From: Phycisphaerales bacterium
GTDB lineage: Bacteria > Planctomycetota > Phycisphaerae > Phycisphaerales > SM1A02
Reading direction: 5' to 3'
DNA: 9,542 bases
Assembly: GCA_007125255.1 (NCBI GenBank)
Contig: SLDM01000455.1
Location: 1 to 9,542 of the forward strand
Below are positions 1-7,448 of the stretch, one piece after another; position 1 is the first letter of the stretch, and each line of letters opens with the position of its first letter. Under the pieces are notes generated by a model. That model ran no database searches, had not been told where the DNA came from, and saw only the letters and a list, made by a program, of their open reading frames with translations. A program made the position numbers and the translations under genes.

Positions 1-3000
1 GGCGCGGTCCGTAACCTGGCCGGGCATTCCCGCCTCCGCCGACACCGGCAACGCGTGGGCCGGCGCGGATTCACCCTGCGGGGAGAGCATCGATGAATCG
101 CGTGAGCGATCGCGCTTCTGCTGCCGCTTGCGCAACTCGTCGATGGAGATCACCTCGACGGTGCTGCCGCCGGAGCGGTCGAGCAGCCGCTGGAGCGCTT
201 CGGCGACCTCGCGGGCCGAGGCCCGGTCGGGATCGATACGGATCATCTGCATCTGGTGGCTGGTGGCAATTGTGGCCCGATCCAGCGAGGTCGCGATCTC
301 CGCGATCGCCTGGAACTGTTCGTCGGTCGCCCGCACCAGGAGCGAGTTGCTCGCCGCATCCACACGGATGGTCGGCGGCGTCTCCATCGAATCATCCTCG
401 CTGAACATCGCGGTCAGGTTCGTCGCCAGCTCCGAGGCGTCGGCATTCTCGACCGTGAGCACGCGCACCGAACGCGCGGGCTTGCCGTCGATCTCCGCCG
501 GGTCGACATCGAGCTGCGTCACCATTTCCTCGGCGATGTTCAGCGCGCTCGGCGGGGCGGAGATGATGACCGCGTTCAACCGCGAATCGGCGGAGACGCG
601 AACGTCCGGCCCGGTCTCGGGCAGCTCTCGGCGCTGGCGAAGCGCGTCGTAGCGGATCCAGATCGGAATCTCTTCGCCGGCGAGCAGTTCCCGCACGATC
701 GGCGCGACCTGGTCGGCGCGGGCGTGTTTGAGAAAGACGGTGCGCACCTGCAGTTGATCCGCGGCCAGGCCGCGATCGAGGGATTCGACCAGCGCTTCCA
801 CTTCCTTGAGATGTTCTGAGCTCGCAGTCACGATCAGCGCGTTGGTGGAGGGTTCGGCGTTGATCGAGATGCGCGTCCCGCGCGGCGCACCGGCCAGCCG
901 GGCGTTCATCGCTTCCTGAACTGCCGAAGCCACCCGCTCGGCCTGGGCCTGCTGCAGGGTGAAGATGCGCACGTCCAGCGCCGCTTCATCCGGCCGCGCC
1001 TGATCGATATCCTCGATCAGACGCATCGCCAGCGGCATCAGTTCCTGCGGCGCGCTGAGCAGCACCCGGCTGGCCGCATCATCCGCGGTCACGCTCGGCT
1101 GGCTGACCGCCACCCCCGCCCGCAACGTCGCGCGGAGCGATTCCGGCCAGCGGGTCTGATCGCGCAGCAGCGGCGCGACCGTCTGGGCCACGATGCGCGG
1201 CTCGGCGTGTTCGAGCACCACGATGCGAAAGTCCATCTGCGGCGGCGTGATCGCATCCTCATCCCACTCTTCCAGCAGCGCATAGGTTCGCGCGGTTTCG
1301 GATTCGGGGCCGATGACGACGATCGCCCCGGAGCGTGCTTCGGGAATCAACTCGACCTTGGCGCGGCGGCCTTCGGTACGCGTGGCGTCGATGACCCGGC
1401 GGACCGACTCGGCGAGCACCGAGGGATCACTGTGCCGCGGTGTGAAGGTTCGAAACGTTCGCTCGGCCGCCTCATCCGGTCGATCGAGCTGGGTGATCAG
1501 CGTCTCCGCCAGCGCGACGGTCTGCTGGGGCGCAGAGATGATGAGACTGTTCGTGCGCTCGTCGGTCTCCACGCGGATCCGGGGCGTCAGATCGACCTCG
1601 CCGCGGGTTCGGCGGATGCGCTCGATCATGATGCGCGGGTCCATCTCCTGCTGATCGGTCAGGAGGCGCTGCACGATCGGGGCGATCGTGCCGGCATCGG
1701 CGAACTCAAGGGAGAACGTGCGGGCGTCGATCGCGTCCATCGCGGGGCGGGCATCGAGCGGCTCGATCAGTTCTTCAACCGCCTTCAGATCCGGTTCGAG
1801 TCCGACCAGGATCAGCGCGTTCGATCCGCCGGCGGCGGTGATGCGCACCTCCATCGGCTCATTCGTCGCCTCGCTGATGAGCGTGCGCGTCGCCTGCTGG
1901 AGGGACTGGCTGACCTCACGAGCATCGGCAAACGTCAGCGGCCGCACCCGCACGACCGGATCGGCCAGTGAAACGCTGGAATCATCCAGCTGTTCGATCA
2001 ATTCTTCGGCAATCGGCATCACCGAACGCGGCGCGGAGAGGATGATCAGGTTCGTCTTCCGGTCCGCCGTCACGTTGATGAGTTGCCGAACGTCGATCCC
2101 GGCTTCGGTGATCTCTTCGGTCAGGCGCGACAGCAGAACCTCGCGGAGCATGTCGGCGATCGTGTCCGCGCGGGCGTGTTCGAGTCGAAAAAAGCGCAGC
2201 GTGCTCTCCGGACCGGTCCGCCGGGCGTCCAACTCGTCGATCACATTTTCCACGCGCGAGAAGATGTCCGCCGGGCCCGAGACGATCAGCCGCCGGCTCA
2301 TCGCCTCGGCGGTGATCGTGATGGCGACGCGGTGCTCCCGGCCCGCCTCGGAGAGGGTTCCGGCCCGCGCCAGCTCCTGCAGCGTGTTGCGAACGTTGTT
2401 GAGATCCGCGTGCTTGATCGCATAGGTGCGAATCTCGGTCTCTTCCATGATCTGCTGACGGTCGAGCTGTTCGACGAGCTGCTCGAAACCGCTCATGCGC
2501 TGCAGCGGGGCATCGACGATGAGGGAGTTGGTCTGGCGATCGGCCCGGACGACGACCTCGCGCGGCTGCTGCAGGTGCGGCAGCGGCCGGCCGCGGGCAT
2601 CGCGGGGCATCGGCGGCTCGGGGTACATCTCATCGATGGTCCGCGCCAGCTCTTCGGCCCGGGCGACCTTGAGCGGGAAGATGCGGATCTCGCGCCCGTC
2701 GAAATCCCGCTTCTCCTCGTTCAGTTCCGACACGATCTCCTGGATTTCCGGCAGGACATCGGCGTGGGCGGCGACGATCAGCGAGTTCGTCGCCGCATCG
2801 GCGGAGATGCTCACCGGCTTCTCATTCCGTTCATCGGCCGGACGCTGCTGGTACTGCTGATTGAGCGTGCGGGCGAGGTTCTGCGCATCGGCAATCCGGA
2901 GCTGGAGGATGCGCAGCGGCGGCATGGTCCGGTCCGGCGGCACGTCCAGCGAGTCCAGCAGCGGGACGATCGATTGATGCTGCTCGCCCGTCGCGGTAAT

Positions 3001-4260
3001 CAAAAGCAGGTCCAGATCGTCGAAGGCATCGATCGTCGGCGCGTGATCCGAGGAGCGGCCGCGGGCCTGATTCATCCGGCTGACCAGCTCGCCCAGCGTT
3101 TCGGCCAGCTCGCTCGGACGGGCATGCCGGGTGCGGACCTGTCGCGTCTCCCGCTGCACGACCGTCTTTTCCAGCTCCTGCAGGATGCTCGTGAAGCGGT
3201 TGATCGCTTCGTTCGATCCGACGAGCGTCAGGGCATTGCTGTCACTTTCAAACTGAAGGTGGACTTCCAGCTCCGGCTGGTCATCGCGGATCTGTTCGGC
3301 GTGGATTTCCTTCGCGCGTTCGAGCAGTTCGGCGGCATTGTCCGCGTCCAGCCGAAGAATGCGCACCTGCCGATCCACGCGGGCCGGCCGATCGAGCGTG
3401 GGAATCACCGCCTGGACCGCTTCGACATCGCCCCCCGGTCCGGAGATGACCAGCGACCGGCCGTCCGGGCCGGCGACGAGCTTGGTGGAGTGAAGCTGCC
3501 GGTTGTTGAGCAGGTTCCGGAGGGCCCCGATCAGGGCCTCGGGCTTGGCGTGTTCGAGGACGGTGACGGTGATCCGCCGCCCGGATTCCAGTTCCTCGAC
3601 GTTCCCGCCGTCGATCTCTTCGAGCAGGGCGACCCCCTCCGCGATCGCGCGGTCGTTGCCGACGATCGTGACCTGGCCGAACTCGTTGAGCGGGATCACC
3701 GTCGGTCGTTCATCTTCGGGAAGGCGGTTGTAGATCGTGCTGAGCCGCTGCTGGGCCTGCTGGGGGGAGAGCATCGCCAGGGAAACGGTCCGGATCGTCC
3801 GCCCGGAGGCGGCGGCGGGCACGTCGAGCAGCGCGATCGCTTCGCGCAGATTGTCGATGCGCGACTGGGTGCCGCGGGCGATGATCGCGTTGGTGCGCGG
3901 ATCATGCGAGATATTGAGCCCCTGCATGTCATCTTCTTCGATGCGCTGCTGCTGGCCGCGCTGGTCGATGACGAAGCGTTCGACGCGCTGGCTCATGAGC
4001 GCGGTGAGCGGCTCCATCAGTTCGGTGGCGCGGGCGTGCTCGATGGCGAAGATCTCAACCGCGCCTTCCGGATCGCTTCGATCGAGTTCCTCGATGATGC
4101 GCAGCAGGCGTCGCGCCTGGGCCGCGGTTTCCGTGACCACCAGCGCGTTCTGCTGTTCCATCGCGGTCACCGCGCCGTACTGCGCGACCATCTCCGCGAG
4201 GCGCTCGGCCATCGGCTTCGCCAGGGCGTTGCTGAGCGGTCGCACGACGGTGACGATACT
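1..4260 (-). repeat. Array of 17 full and 1 partial secretin N1-like protein modules
   Basis: Approximate residue limits are: 163-222, 230-308, 316-379, 391-452, 459-525, 533-601, 611-675, 686-762, 771-840, 849-921, 931-998, 1007-1088, 1095-1162, 1171-1248, 1257-1324, 1332-1413, 1424-1489, and 1498 to the window edge. Recurring landmarks are an [LI]-x-[HR]-A-x-[AP] start, [TS]-N-[AS]-[LI]-I-V in the middle, and a helix closing with [LI]-D. Module 13 ends EEWD and module 7 ends ELN. The copies are strongly diverged, so this is a protein-level repeat and not a recent DNA duplication. Modules 10-17 alternate long and short. Confidence 0.83.
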
Positions 4261-4746
4261 TTCGTCGGTGATTTCGGCGGGCACCTGGCCGACGAACGTC
4301 GGCACGTCGGCGCGTTTCATGTCCTCGAGCCGGCGCAGGTAGAGCATGTCGTCGCTGATGCGCAACATGACGCCGCGCGACTGGAGGATGATATTGAGGA
4401 CGCGCATGGCGTCGGCGCGGCGGTACGATTCGGGCGAGAGGTAACTCAACGTGCCGTCGGGCGGATCGGTCTCCCAGATCACCGGCAGACCGGTCTCACG
4501 CGAGAAGAACTCGATGACCTGCTCGAAGCTGGCATCCTTGAAGTTGAATCGGATGCGCTCACTCGGTGCCTCGGCGTCGTCGGGCAACAGCGCTTCCCAC
4601 GCCGAGGCGGCGCTCGCCATCGGACCGACCGGGGTGCCGGCGAGAGAGGCGTGCGTCGTCGCGGACGGCGACAGCGCAAAGCTTCCGGTGAGTGGGGTCA
4701 ACAGCACCGACGTCACGGTCAGTGCACGAACTGCGGTGAAACGCAT
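1..4746 (-). CDS. gspD: Giant secretin-type protein with N0 and at least 17 N1-like repeats, 3' end missing
   Basis: Related to GspD, the outer-membrane channel of type II secretion. The frame is open for 1582 codons to the window edge, so the C-terminus is not seen. Residues 1-24 look like a signal peptide (MRFTAVRALTVTSVLLTP, then SFA). An N0/TonB-short-like domain covers about 64-142: IRFNFKDASFEQVIEFFS, then TGLPVIW, and a last strand MLYLRRL. From residue 163 on there are seventeen complete modules of 60-82 residues, each with the secretin N1 (NolW-like) pattern: a first strand ending in LEHARA or similar, a helix, a strand with TNSLIV or similar, and a helix ending in xLD. An eighteenth begins near 1498 and carries a basic and Ser-rich loop (RKRQKRDRSRDSS). 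Ordinary GspD has three such modules before its pore domain and is about 650-700 residues long. No pore (secretin C-domain) motif is present in the visible part, so pore function is inferred from family and context. It is last in the visible cluster, next to the gene whose product may bind N0. The alternative is a poreless periplasmic scaffold built from N domains. Confidence 0.85.
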   Translation of the reverse strand, partial: MRFTAVRALTVTSVLLTPLTGSFALSPSATTHASLAGTPVGPMASAASAWEALLPDDAEAPSERIRFNFKDASFEQVIEFFSRETGLPVIWETDPPDGTLSYLSPESYRRADAMRVLNIILQSRGVMLRISDDMLYLRRLEDMKRADVPTFVGQVPAEITDESIVTVVRPLSNALAKPMAERLAEMVAQYGAVTAMEQQNALVVTETAAQARRLLRIIEELDRSDPEGAVEIFAIEHARATELMEPLTALMSQRVERFVIDQRGQQQRIEEDDMQGLNISHDPRTNAIIARGTQSRIDNLREAIALLDVPAAASGRTIRTVSLAMLSPQQAQQRLSTIYNRLPEDERPTVIPLNEFGQVTIVGNDRAIAEGVALLEEIDGGNVEELESGRRITVTVLEHAKPEALIGALRNLLNNRQLHSTKLVAGPDGRSLVISGPGGDVEAVQAVIPTLDRPARVDRQVRILRLDADNAAELLERAKEIHAEQIRDDQPELEVHLQFESDSNALTLVGSNEAINRFTSILQELEKTVVQRETRQVRTRHARPSELAETLGELVSRMNQARGRSSDHAPTIDAFDDLDLLLITATGEQHQSIVPLLDSLDVPPDRTMPPLRILQLRIADAQNLARTLNQQYQQRPADERNEKPVSISADAATNSLIVAAHADVLPEIQEIVSELNEEKRDFDGREIRIFPLKVARAEELARTIDEMYPEPPMPRDARGRPLPHLQQPREVVVRADRQTNSLIVDAPLQRMSGFEQLVEQLDRQQIMEETEIRTYAIKHADLNNVRNTLQELARAGTLSEAGREHRVAITITAEAMSRRLIVSGPADIFSRVENVIDELDARRTGPESTLRFFRLEHARADTIADMLREVLLSRLTEEITEAGIDVRQLINVTADRKTNLIILSAPRSVMPIAEELIEQLDDSSVSLADPVVRVRPLTFADAREVSQSLQQATRTLISEATNEPMEVRITAAGGSNALILVGLEPDLKAVEELIEPLDARPAMDAIDARTFSLEFADAGTIAPIVQRLLTDQQEMDPRIMIERIRRTRGEVDLTPRIRVETDERTNSLIISAPQQTVALAETLITQLDRPDEAAERTFRTFTPRHSDPSVLAESVRRVIDATRTEGRRAKVELIPEARSGAIVVIGPESETARTYALLEEWDEDAITPPQMDFRIVVLEHAEPRIVAQTVAPLLRDQTRWPESLRATLRAGVAVSQPSVTADDAASRVLLSAPQELMPLAMRLIEDIDQARPDEAALDVRIFTLQQAQAERVASAVQEAMNARLAGAPRGTRISINAEPSTNALIVTASSEHLKEVEALVESLDRGLAADQLQVRTVFLKHARADQVAPIVRELLAGEEIPIWIRYDALRQRRELPETGPDVRVSADSRLNAVIISAPPSALNIAEEMVTQLDVDPAEIDGKPARSVRVLTVENADASELATNLTAMFSEDDSMETPPTIRVDAASNSLLVRATDEQFQAIAEIATSLDRATIATSHQMQMIRIDPDRASAREVAEALQRLLDRSGGSTVEVISIDELRKRQQKRDRSRDSSMLSPQGESAPAHALPVSAEAGMPGQVTDRA
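4321..4557 (-). other. N0/STN-like domain of the secretin-type protein
   Basis: Encodes residues 64-142. The pattern FNFKDASFEQVIEFFSRETG, then a strand, a turn containing D-G-T-L, a helix with YRRADAMRVLNIILQSRG and final strands MLRIS and MLYLRRL matches the N0 fold of GspD, which is shared with TonB-dependent receptor signalling domains. In GspD this is the innermost periplasmic ring and the docking site for the GspC HR domain. Confidence 0.75.
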
Positions 4747-4752
4747 CCTGCG

Positions 4753-4761
4753 CTCCTCCCT
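4753..4761 (-). promoter_or_regulatory. Shine-Dalgarno for the secretin-type gene
   Basis: The coding strand reads AGGGAGGAG six bases before the ATG at 4744-4746, a strong site that fixes the start. The 70-nt gap between the upstream stop (4817) and this ATG also holds a 13-bp palindrome at 4787-4799 (aatcgc, one base, gcgatt). I see no clear promoter or terminator, so read-through from the upstream genes is likely. Confidence 0.75.
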
Positions 4762-4816
4762 GAGAGGTGTTACTTGGCTCCGCCAAAATCGCAGCGATTG
4801 GATTTTCTGACGCAGT

Positions 4817-5785
4817 TTACTGGCTGAAGGGCGTTCTGTCGTTCAAATTCCGGCCGACGGGCACGAGGAAGCGTTCCTCGTCAAGTCCAAACTCCGCCTT
4901 TTCGTCGTGGGCGGCAGTGAAAGTCAGATCTCGCAGGGCCTCGCCCCTCCCGAGGCGACGCGTCTCGCCGGAGCGGCGGTTGCGAAGCCAGACCTCGGGG
5001 CCGTAGCGACTCTCCGCAACCCCCGTGACCACCCATTCCTGATAGGGGAAGGGAGGATCGGCCGGCGTGGGTCGTTCGGCGGGGCGAACGGGCTCCGGTT
5101 CCGGCTCCGGGGGGGGCGGAATCCGGAAGGGGTTCTGCCCCACCAGCGTGGCGAACCGGGCCATCCGCTCCTGGTCGTAGGGCTCCGAGGGGGCGGGCTC
5201 GGCCGTCTGATCGGGAAGGAAGAGCGTGACCAGCCGCAGGGTCGTATTGAACCGCTCGCCGTTTCCGCGGGGATCGAGTCGAACGGTGTGGATGCGCTTG
5301 ATCCACGGCTCGGTTTCGATCCGGTCCAGCAGTTCGATGATCTGCTCGAACGAACCTTCACCGATGATCGTTCCTTCGATCTCAACGAAGTCGATCTTGT
5401 CGCGCAGTTCGCCTTCCAGGCCGCGCCGGCCGAATCGACGTCGGGCGGGCGTACCCCGGGCGGTGGGGTTGGAGGTGTTGACCGAAGCCTGGTCGAACCC
5501 GACCTCTTCCATGATGCGGTTGAGGCGGGAACGCAGTCGATGGTCGACCGACTCGACGTCGTTGCCGAGCGTCTGTCCGACGATCGAGTCCCGGCGGGCG
5601 TTCTGCCGCGGCAGGGTATCGAAGGCCGCCCGGTAGATCGCGATACGATCGCTCAGCTGCTCGATCCGCTCCAGGTGTTGCGCCCGCGGCGCAAAGTAGA
5701 TCCGGTTGGCGGTCGACCAGAGAATCCAGCCGACGATCGCGACGACGATGAGCGGCAGCAGAAGTGCGCGGGGAAGAATCGGCAT
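4817..5785 (-). CDS. PilO/GspM-like platform protein with C-terminal PilP/GspC-like domain
   Basis: Likely the partner of GspL in the inner-membrane platform. Of 322 residues, the first 30 carry one membrane segment (ALLLPLIVVAIVGWILW, about 7-23). A coiled coil follows at about 34-58 and then a ferredoxin-like PilO/GspM fold at about 75-190. The diagnostic strand-helix pattern there is FVEIEGTI (133-140), then SFEQIIELLDRIE (145-157), IKRIHTVRL (162-170) and TLRLVTLFL (182-190). A proline-rich linker, NPFRIPPPPEPEPEP (218-232), leads to a small beta domain at about 246-312: WVVTGVAES, then EVWLRNRRSGETRRLGRGEAL, then a final FLVPV strand. This resembles the HR domain of GspC and the PilP fold, which start with an NPF motif and a Pro-rich linker and contact the N0 domain of the secretin. 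No separate gspC is visible and the secretin-type gene follows directly, which fits a platform-to-secretin linker. The gene could be named gspM or pilO; the C-terminal assignment rests on pattern only. Confidence 0.72.
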   Translation of the reverse strand: MPILPRALLLPLIVVAIVGWILWSTANRIYFAPRAQHLERIEQLSDRIAIYRAAFDTLPRQNARRDSIVGQTLGNDVESVDHRLRSRLNRIMEEVGFDQASVNTSNPTARGTPARRRFGRRGLEGELRDKIDFVEIEGTIIGEGSFEQIIELLDRIETEPWIKRIHTVRLDPRGNGERFNTTLRLVTLFLPDQTAEPAPSEPYDQERMARFATLVGQNPFRIPPPPEPEPEPVRPAERPTPADPPFPYQEWVVTGVAESRYGPEVWLRNRRSGETRRLGRGEALRDLTFTAAHDEKAEFGLDEERFLVPVGRNLNDRTPFSQ

Positions 5786-7398
5786 CAGGAAGCCTCCTCG
5801 CTTTCCCCGGACTCGCTATCCCGAGATTCGCTTTCCCGTGATGCCCGTTCCGGTGAGCCAGGGGACGGCCGCTGCGCCACGGCCTCATCGGAATCGGCTT
5901 GCTCCGCATCCGGTTCATCCGGTTCATCGTCATGCGGCATGTCCACCTCGGTCTGCAACCGATAGCTGAACCCGAAGGGCAGTCGCCGGCCGCTCGGGGC
6001 ATCCGGTCCGGTGGAGCTGGTGTCGTAGACCGAGCCGCGAACCAGCGCTTCGCGGAACCGGTCGGCGGTCTGGCGATTCCGCGCTTCACCGCTGGCGTTG
6101 ATGGTGATCTGCCGCGGCGCGCTCCATTCGTCCCGCCGCGCGTCGTACTGCACCTGCCGGAACTGAATGTTGCCGATCCACGAACCCAGCACGAGCTCAG
6201 CGGGCTCGGGGGCGAGCGAGGCGAGGTATTGCAGGTGCTCCAGCCAGTCGACGCGCACCGCCTTCCACCGATCGATGTGTTCCAGCCGGTATTCCTCCCG
6301 GTGATAGCGGACATATCGCGGCAGCATCTCCTGCTGCGTTTCCAGGAGCCGCGCCGACTCCGCCTCGAGGCGAGCCAGGTCCCGGCTGGCGAACGTCCAC
6401 GCGCCGAGAACCAGCAGCAGGCCCAGCCCGGCGGCGTACAGCAGTTTTTTCCGGCGGGCGGCGGCGCGGTCGGGGGCCCGGGTTGGATGGGCAAAGTCGA
6501 TGGTCGTCTTCTGCTCATCCGGCTCGAGCAACATGCCCGCCAGCGGCCAGAGCCGGCCGATGTCGTGGCCGTTGGGGTCAACCAGCGGGTGACTCTCCAG
6601 CCGCTCCGCATCAACCCGCAGCATTTCGCCGAGCCGGCCGCGCAGATCGCTGCAGATCTCCTTGTCACCGAGCAGGATCACACGGGTGATTTCCGCGGCA
6701 TCCTCCGACATGCGGTAGCTCATCCACGTGCGCCGGGTTTCGGTGATGACCGCGTCGATCTTCGCTTCCCGGGAGTAATCGGGGCTGAACTCCGCGGCGC
6801 GTGAAAACCGCACCGCGCCATCATCGATCACGCAGAACTCCAGCGACTCACCGGTAATGTCGATCGCGAGCACGCTGCCGGCCGTACGTTCACCGAGGTT
6901 CTTCAGCAGCAGCGCCGAACCCATGCTGCGCAGGGAGATGCGCTGGAGGCCCAGCTTCGCCGCTCGCGCGGTGTTGACCGCCTGTTCCAGCCGGCTCCGG
7001 GGGACGGCGACGGCAACCACCGTCGTGCCGCGCTCACTCTCGGAGACCGGGAAGAAGTCGATGACCGCCCCTTCGGCATCGAACGGCATCTCCTGCTGCA
7101 TCGAGAGCCGCGTCATCTCCGGAAGCTCATGTTCATCCCGGGTCGGCAGGTGCAGTCGCTTGAGCCCGACGTGTTCCCGCGCCAGGGCCAGGGAGACATT
7201 GCCGCGGGGAAACCCTGCGTTCTTCAGACTCTCCCGCACCCACTGCCCGAGCGCCGCGGCGTCATCGACATCGAGATCGGAGGGAAGGTCCTCGATCAGG
7301 GTCTTCCTGACGCGCAGCATCGTGCCGTCACGCTGGGCAAGCAGCGCCCGGAGCCGCTGGCGGCCGATGTCAATCGCGATGGACGGGCGGGAAAACAT
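5785..7398 (-). CDS. gspL: GspL-like platform protein (PilM actin fold + TM + PilN-like domain)
   Basis: Likely the inner-membrane platform protein that couples the cytoplasmic GspE ATPase to the pseudopilus assembly machinery. The 537 residues show the GspL layout. Residues 1-300 are a PilM/FtsA-like actin fold, with IAIDIG near residue 7 and a second glycine turn in AIDITGE near 178, like the two phosphate loops of that superfamily. A single membrane segment follows (LLYAAGLGLLLVLGAWTFA, about 319-337), preceded by the basic RRKK. Next come a coiled coil (about 338-380) and a periplasmic ferredoxin-like domain of PilN type with QITINASGEA (430-439). The adenosine-side motif reads LLGDKE and lacks the glycine pair of ATP-binding PilM, so nucleotide binding is uncertain. 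Residues 488-537 are an acidic and Ser-rich tail that includes a 9-bp direct repeat at 5907-5924. An in-frame stop at 7414-7416 limits the start to ATG 7398. No clear Shine-Dalgarno is visible, and 50 nt separate it from gspK. The TGA overlaps the next ATG by one base. Confidence 0.83.
   Translation of the reverse strand: MFSRPSIAIDIGRQRLRALLAQRDGTMLRVRKTLIEDLPSDLDVDDAAALGQWVRESLKNAGFPRGNVSLALAREHVGLKRLHLPTRDEHELPEMTRLSMQQEMPFDAEGAVIDFFPVSESERGTTVVAVAVPRSRLEQAVNTARAAKLGLQRISLRSMGSALLLKNLGERTAGSVLAIDITGESLEFCVIDDGAVRFSRAAEFSPDYSREAKIDAVITETRRTWMSYRMSEDAAEITRVILLGDKEICSDLRGRLGEMLRVDAERLESHPLVDPNGHDIGRLWPLAGMLLEPDEQKTTIDFAHPTRAPDRAAARRKKLLYAAGLGLLLVLGAWTFASRDLARLEAESARLLETQQEMLPRYVRYHREEYRLEHIDRWKAVRVDWLEHLQYLASLAPEPAELVLGSWIGNIQFRQVQYDARRDEWSAPRQITINASGEARNRQTADRFREALVRGSVYDTSSTGPDAPSGRRLPFGFSYRLQTEVDMPHDDEPDEPDAEQADSDEAVAQRPSPGSPERASRESESRDSESGESEEAS
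5793..5799 (-). promoter_or_regulatory. Shine-Dalgarno for the PilO/GspM-like gene
   Basis: The coding strand reads GAGGAGG seven bases before the ATG at 5783-5785. It lies inside the last codons of gspL. The TGATG junction (TGA at 5785-5787, ATG at 5783-5785) points to translational coupling of the two membrane proteins. The strong site decides the start codon. Confidence 0.75.
5797..5856 (-). repeat. 15-bp in-frame tandem repeat in the gspL 3' end
   Basis: Four 15-bp units occupy 5797-5811, 5812-5826, 5827-5841 and 5842-5856. The first three are close copies (ctcgctttccccgga, ctcgctatcccgaga, ttcgctttcccgtga on the plus strand) and the fourth is more diverged. In the coding direction they give the pentapeptides SPERA, SRESE, SRDSE and SGESE, followed by EAS and stop. 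The period keeps the frame. The last unit runs into the ribosome binding site of the next gene, so expansion here is constrained at its 3' end. Confidence 0.8.
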
Positions 7399-7448
7399 CA
7401 GAGAATGGGGTGATCAAACGGTGCGCGTACCTGGATTCGTTTCTTCCT

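Noticed and set aside
1..4260. A CRISPR array or other nucleotide-level direct repeat as the source of the periodicity.
   Set aside because: The modules are similar only at protein level, have variable spacing, and lack identical DNA repeats or unique spacers.
4785..4806. Palindrome aatcgc-a-gcgatt between flanking A and T runs in the gap before the secretin-type gene, a possible terminator or operator.
   Set aside because: The single-base centre cannot form a proper hairpin loop, the stem is short, and there is no U-run of terminator type on the coding strand. It may be a protein-binding palindrome, but nothing else supports that.
2083..4827. A 914-codon open frame on the plus strand, and several other plus-strand frames of 250-360 codons.
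   Set aside because: They lie antisense to the minus-strand genes and carry no recognisable domains. Their apparent repeats mirror the modules on the other strand. High G+C with a strong codon bias commonly opens such frames. The minus frame has coherent domain patterns, a signal peptide and a Shine-Dalgarno.
5382..6668. Other minus-strand frames overlapping gspL and the PilO/GspM-like gene (for example 5382-6668 and 4881-5306).
   Set aside because: They are out of frame with the domain-bearing genes, rich in Arg, Pro and Ser as expected for shifted GC-rich sequence, and lack conserved motifs.
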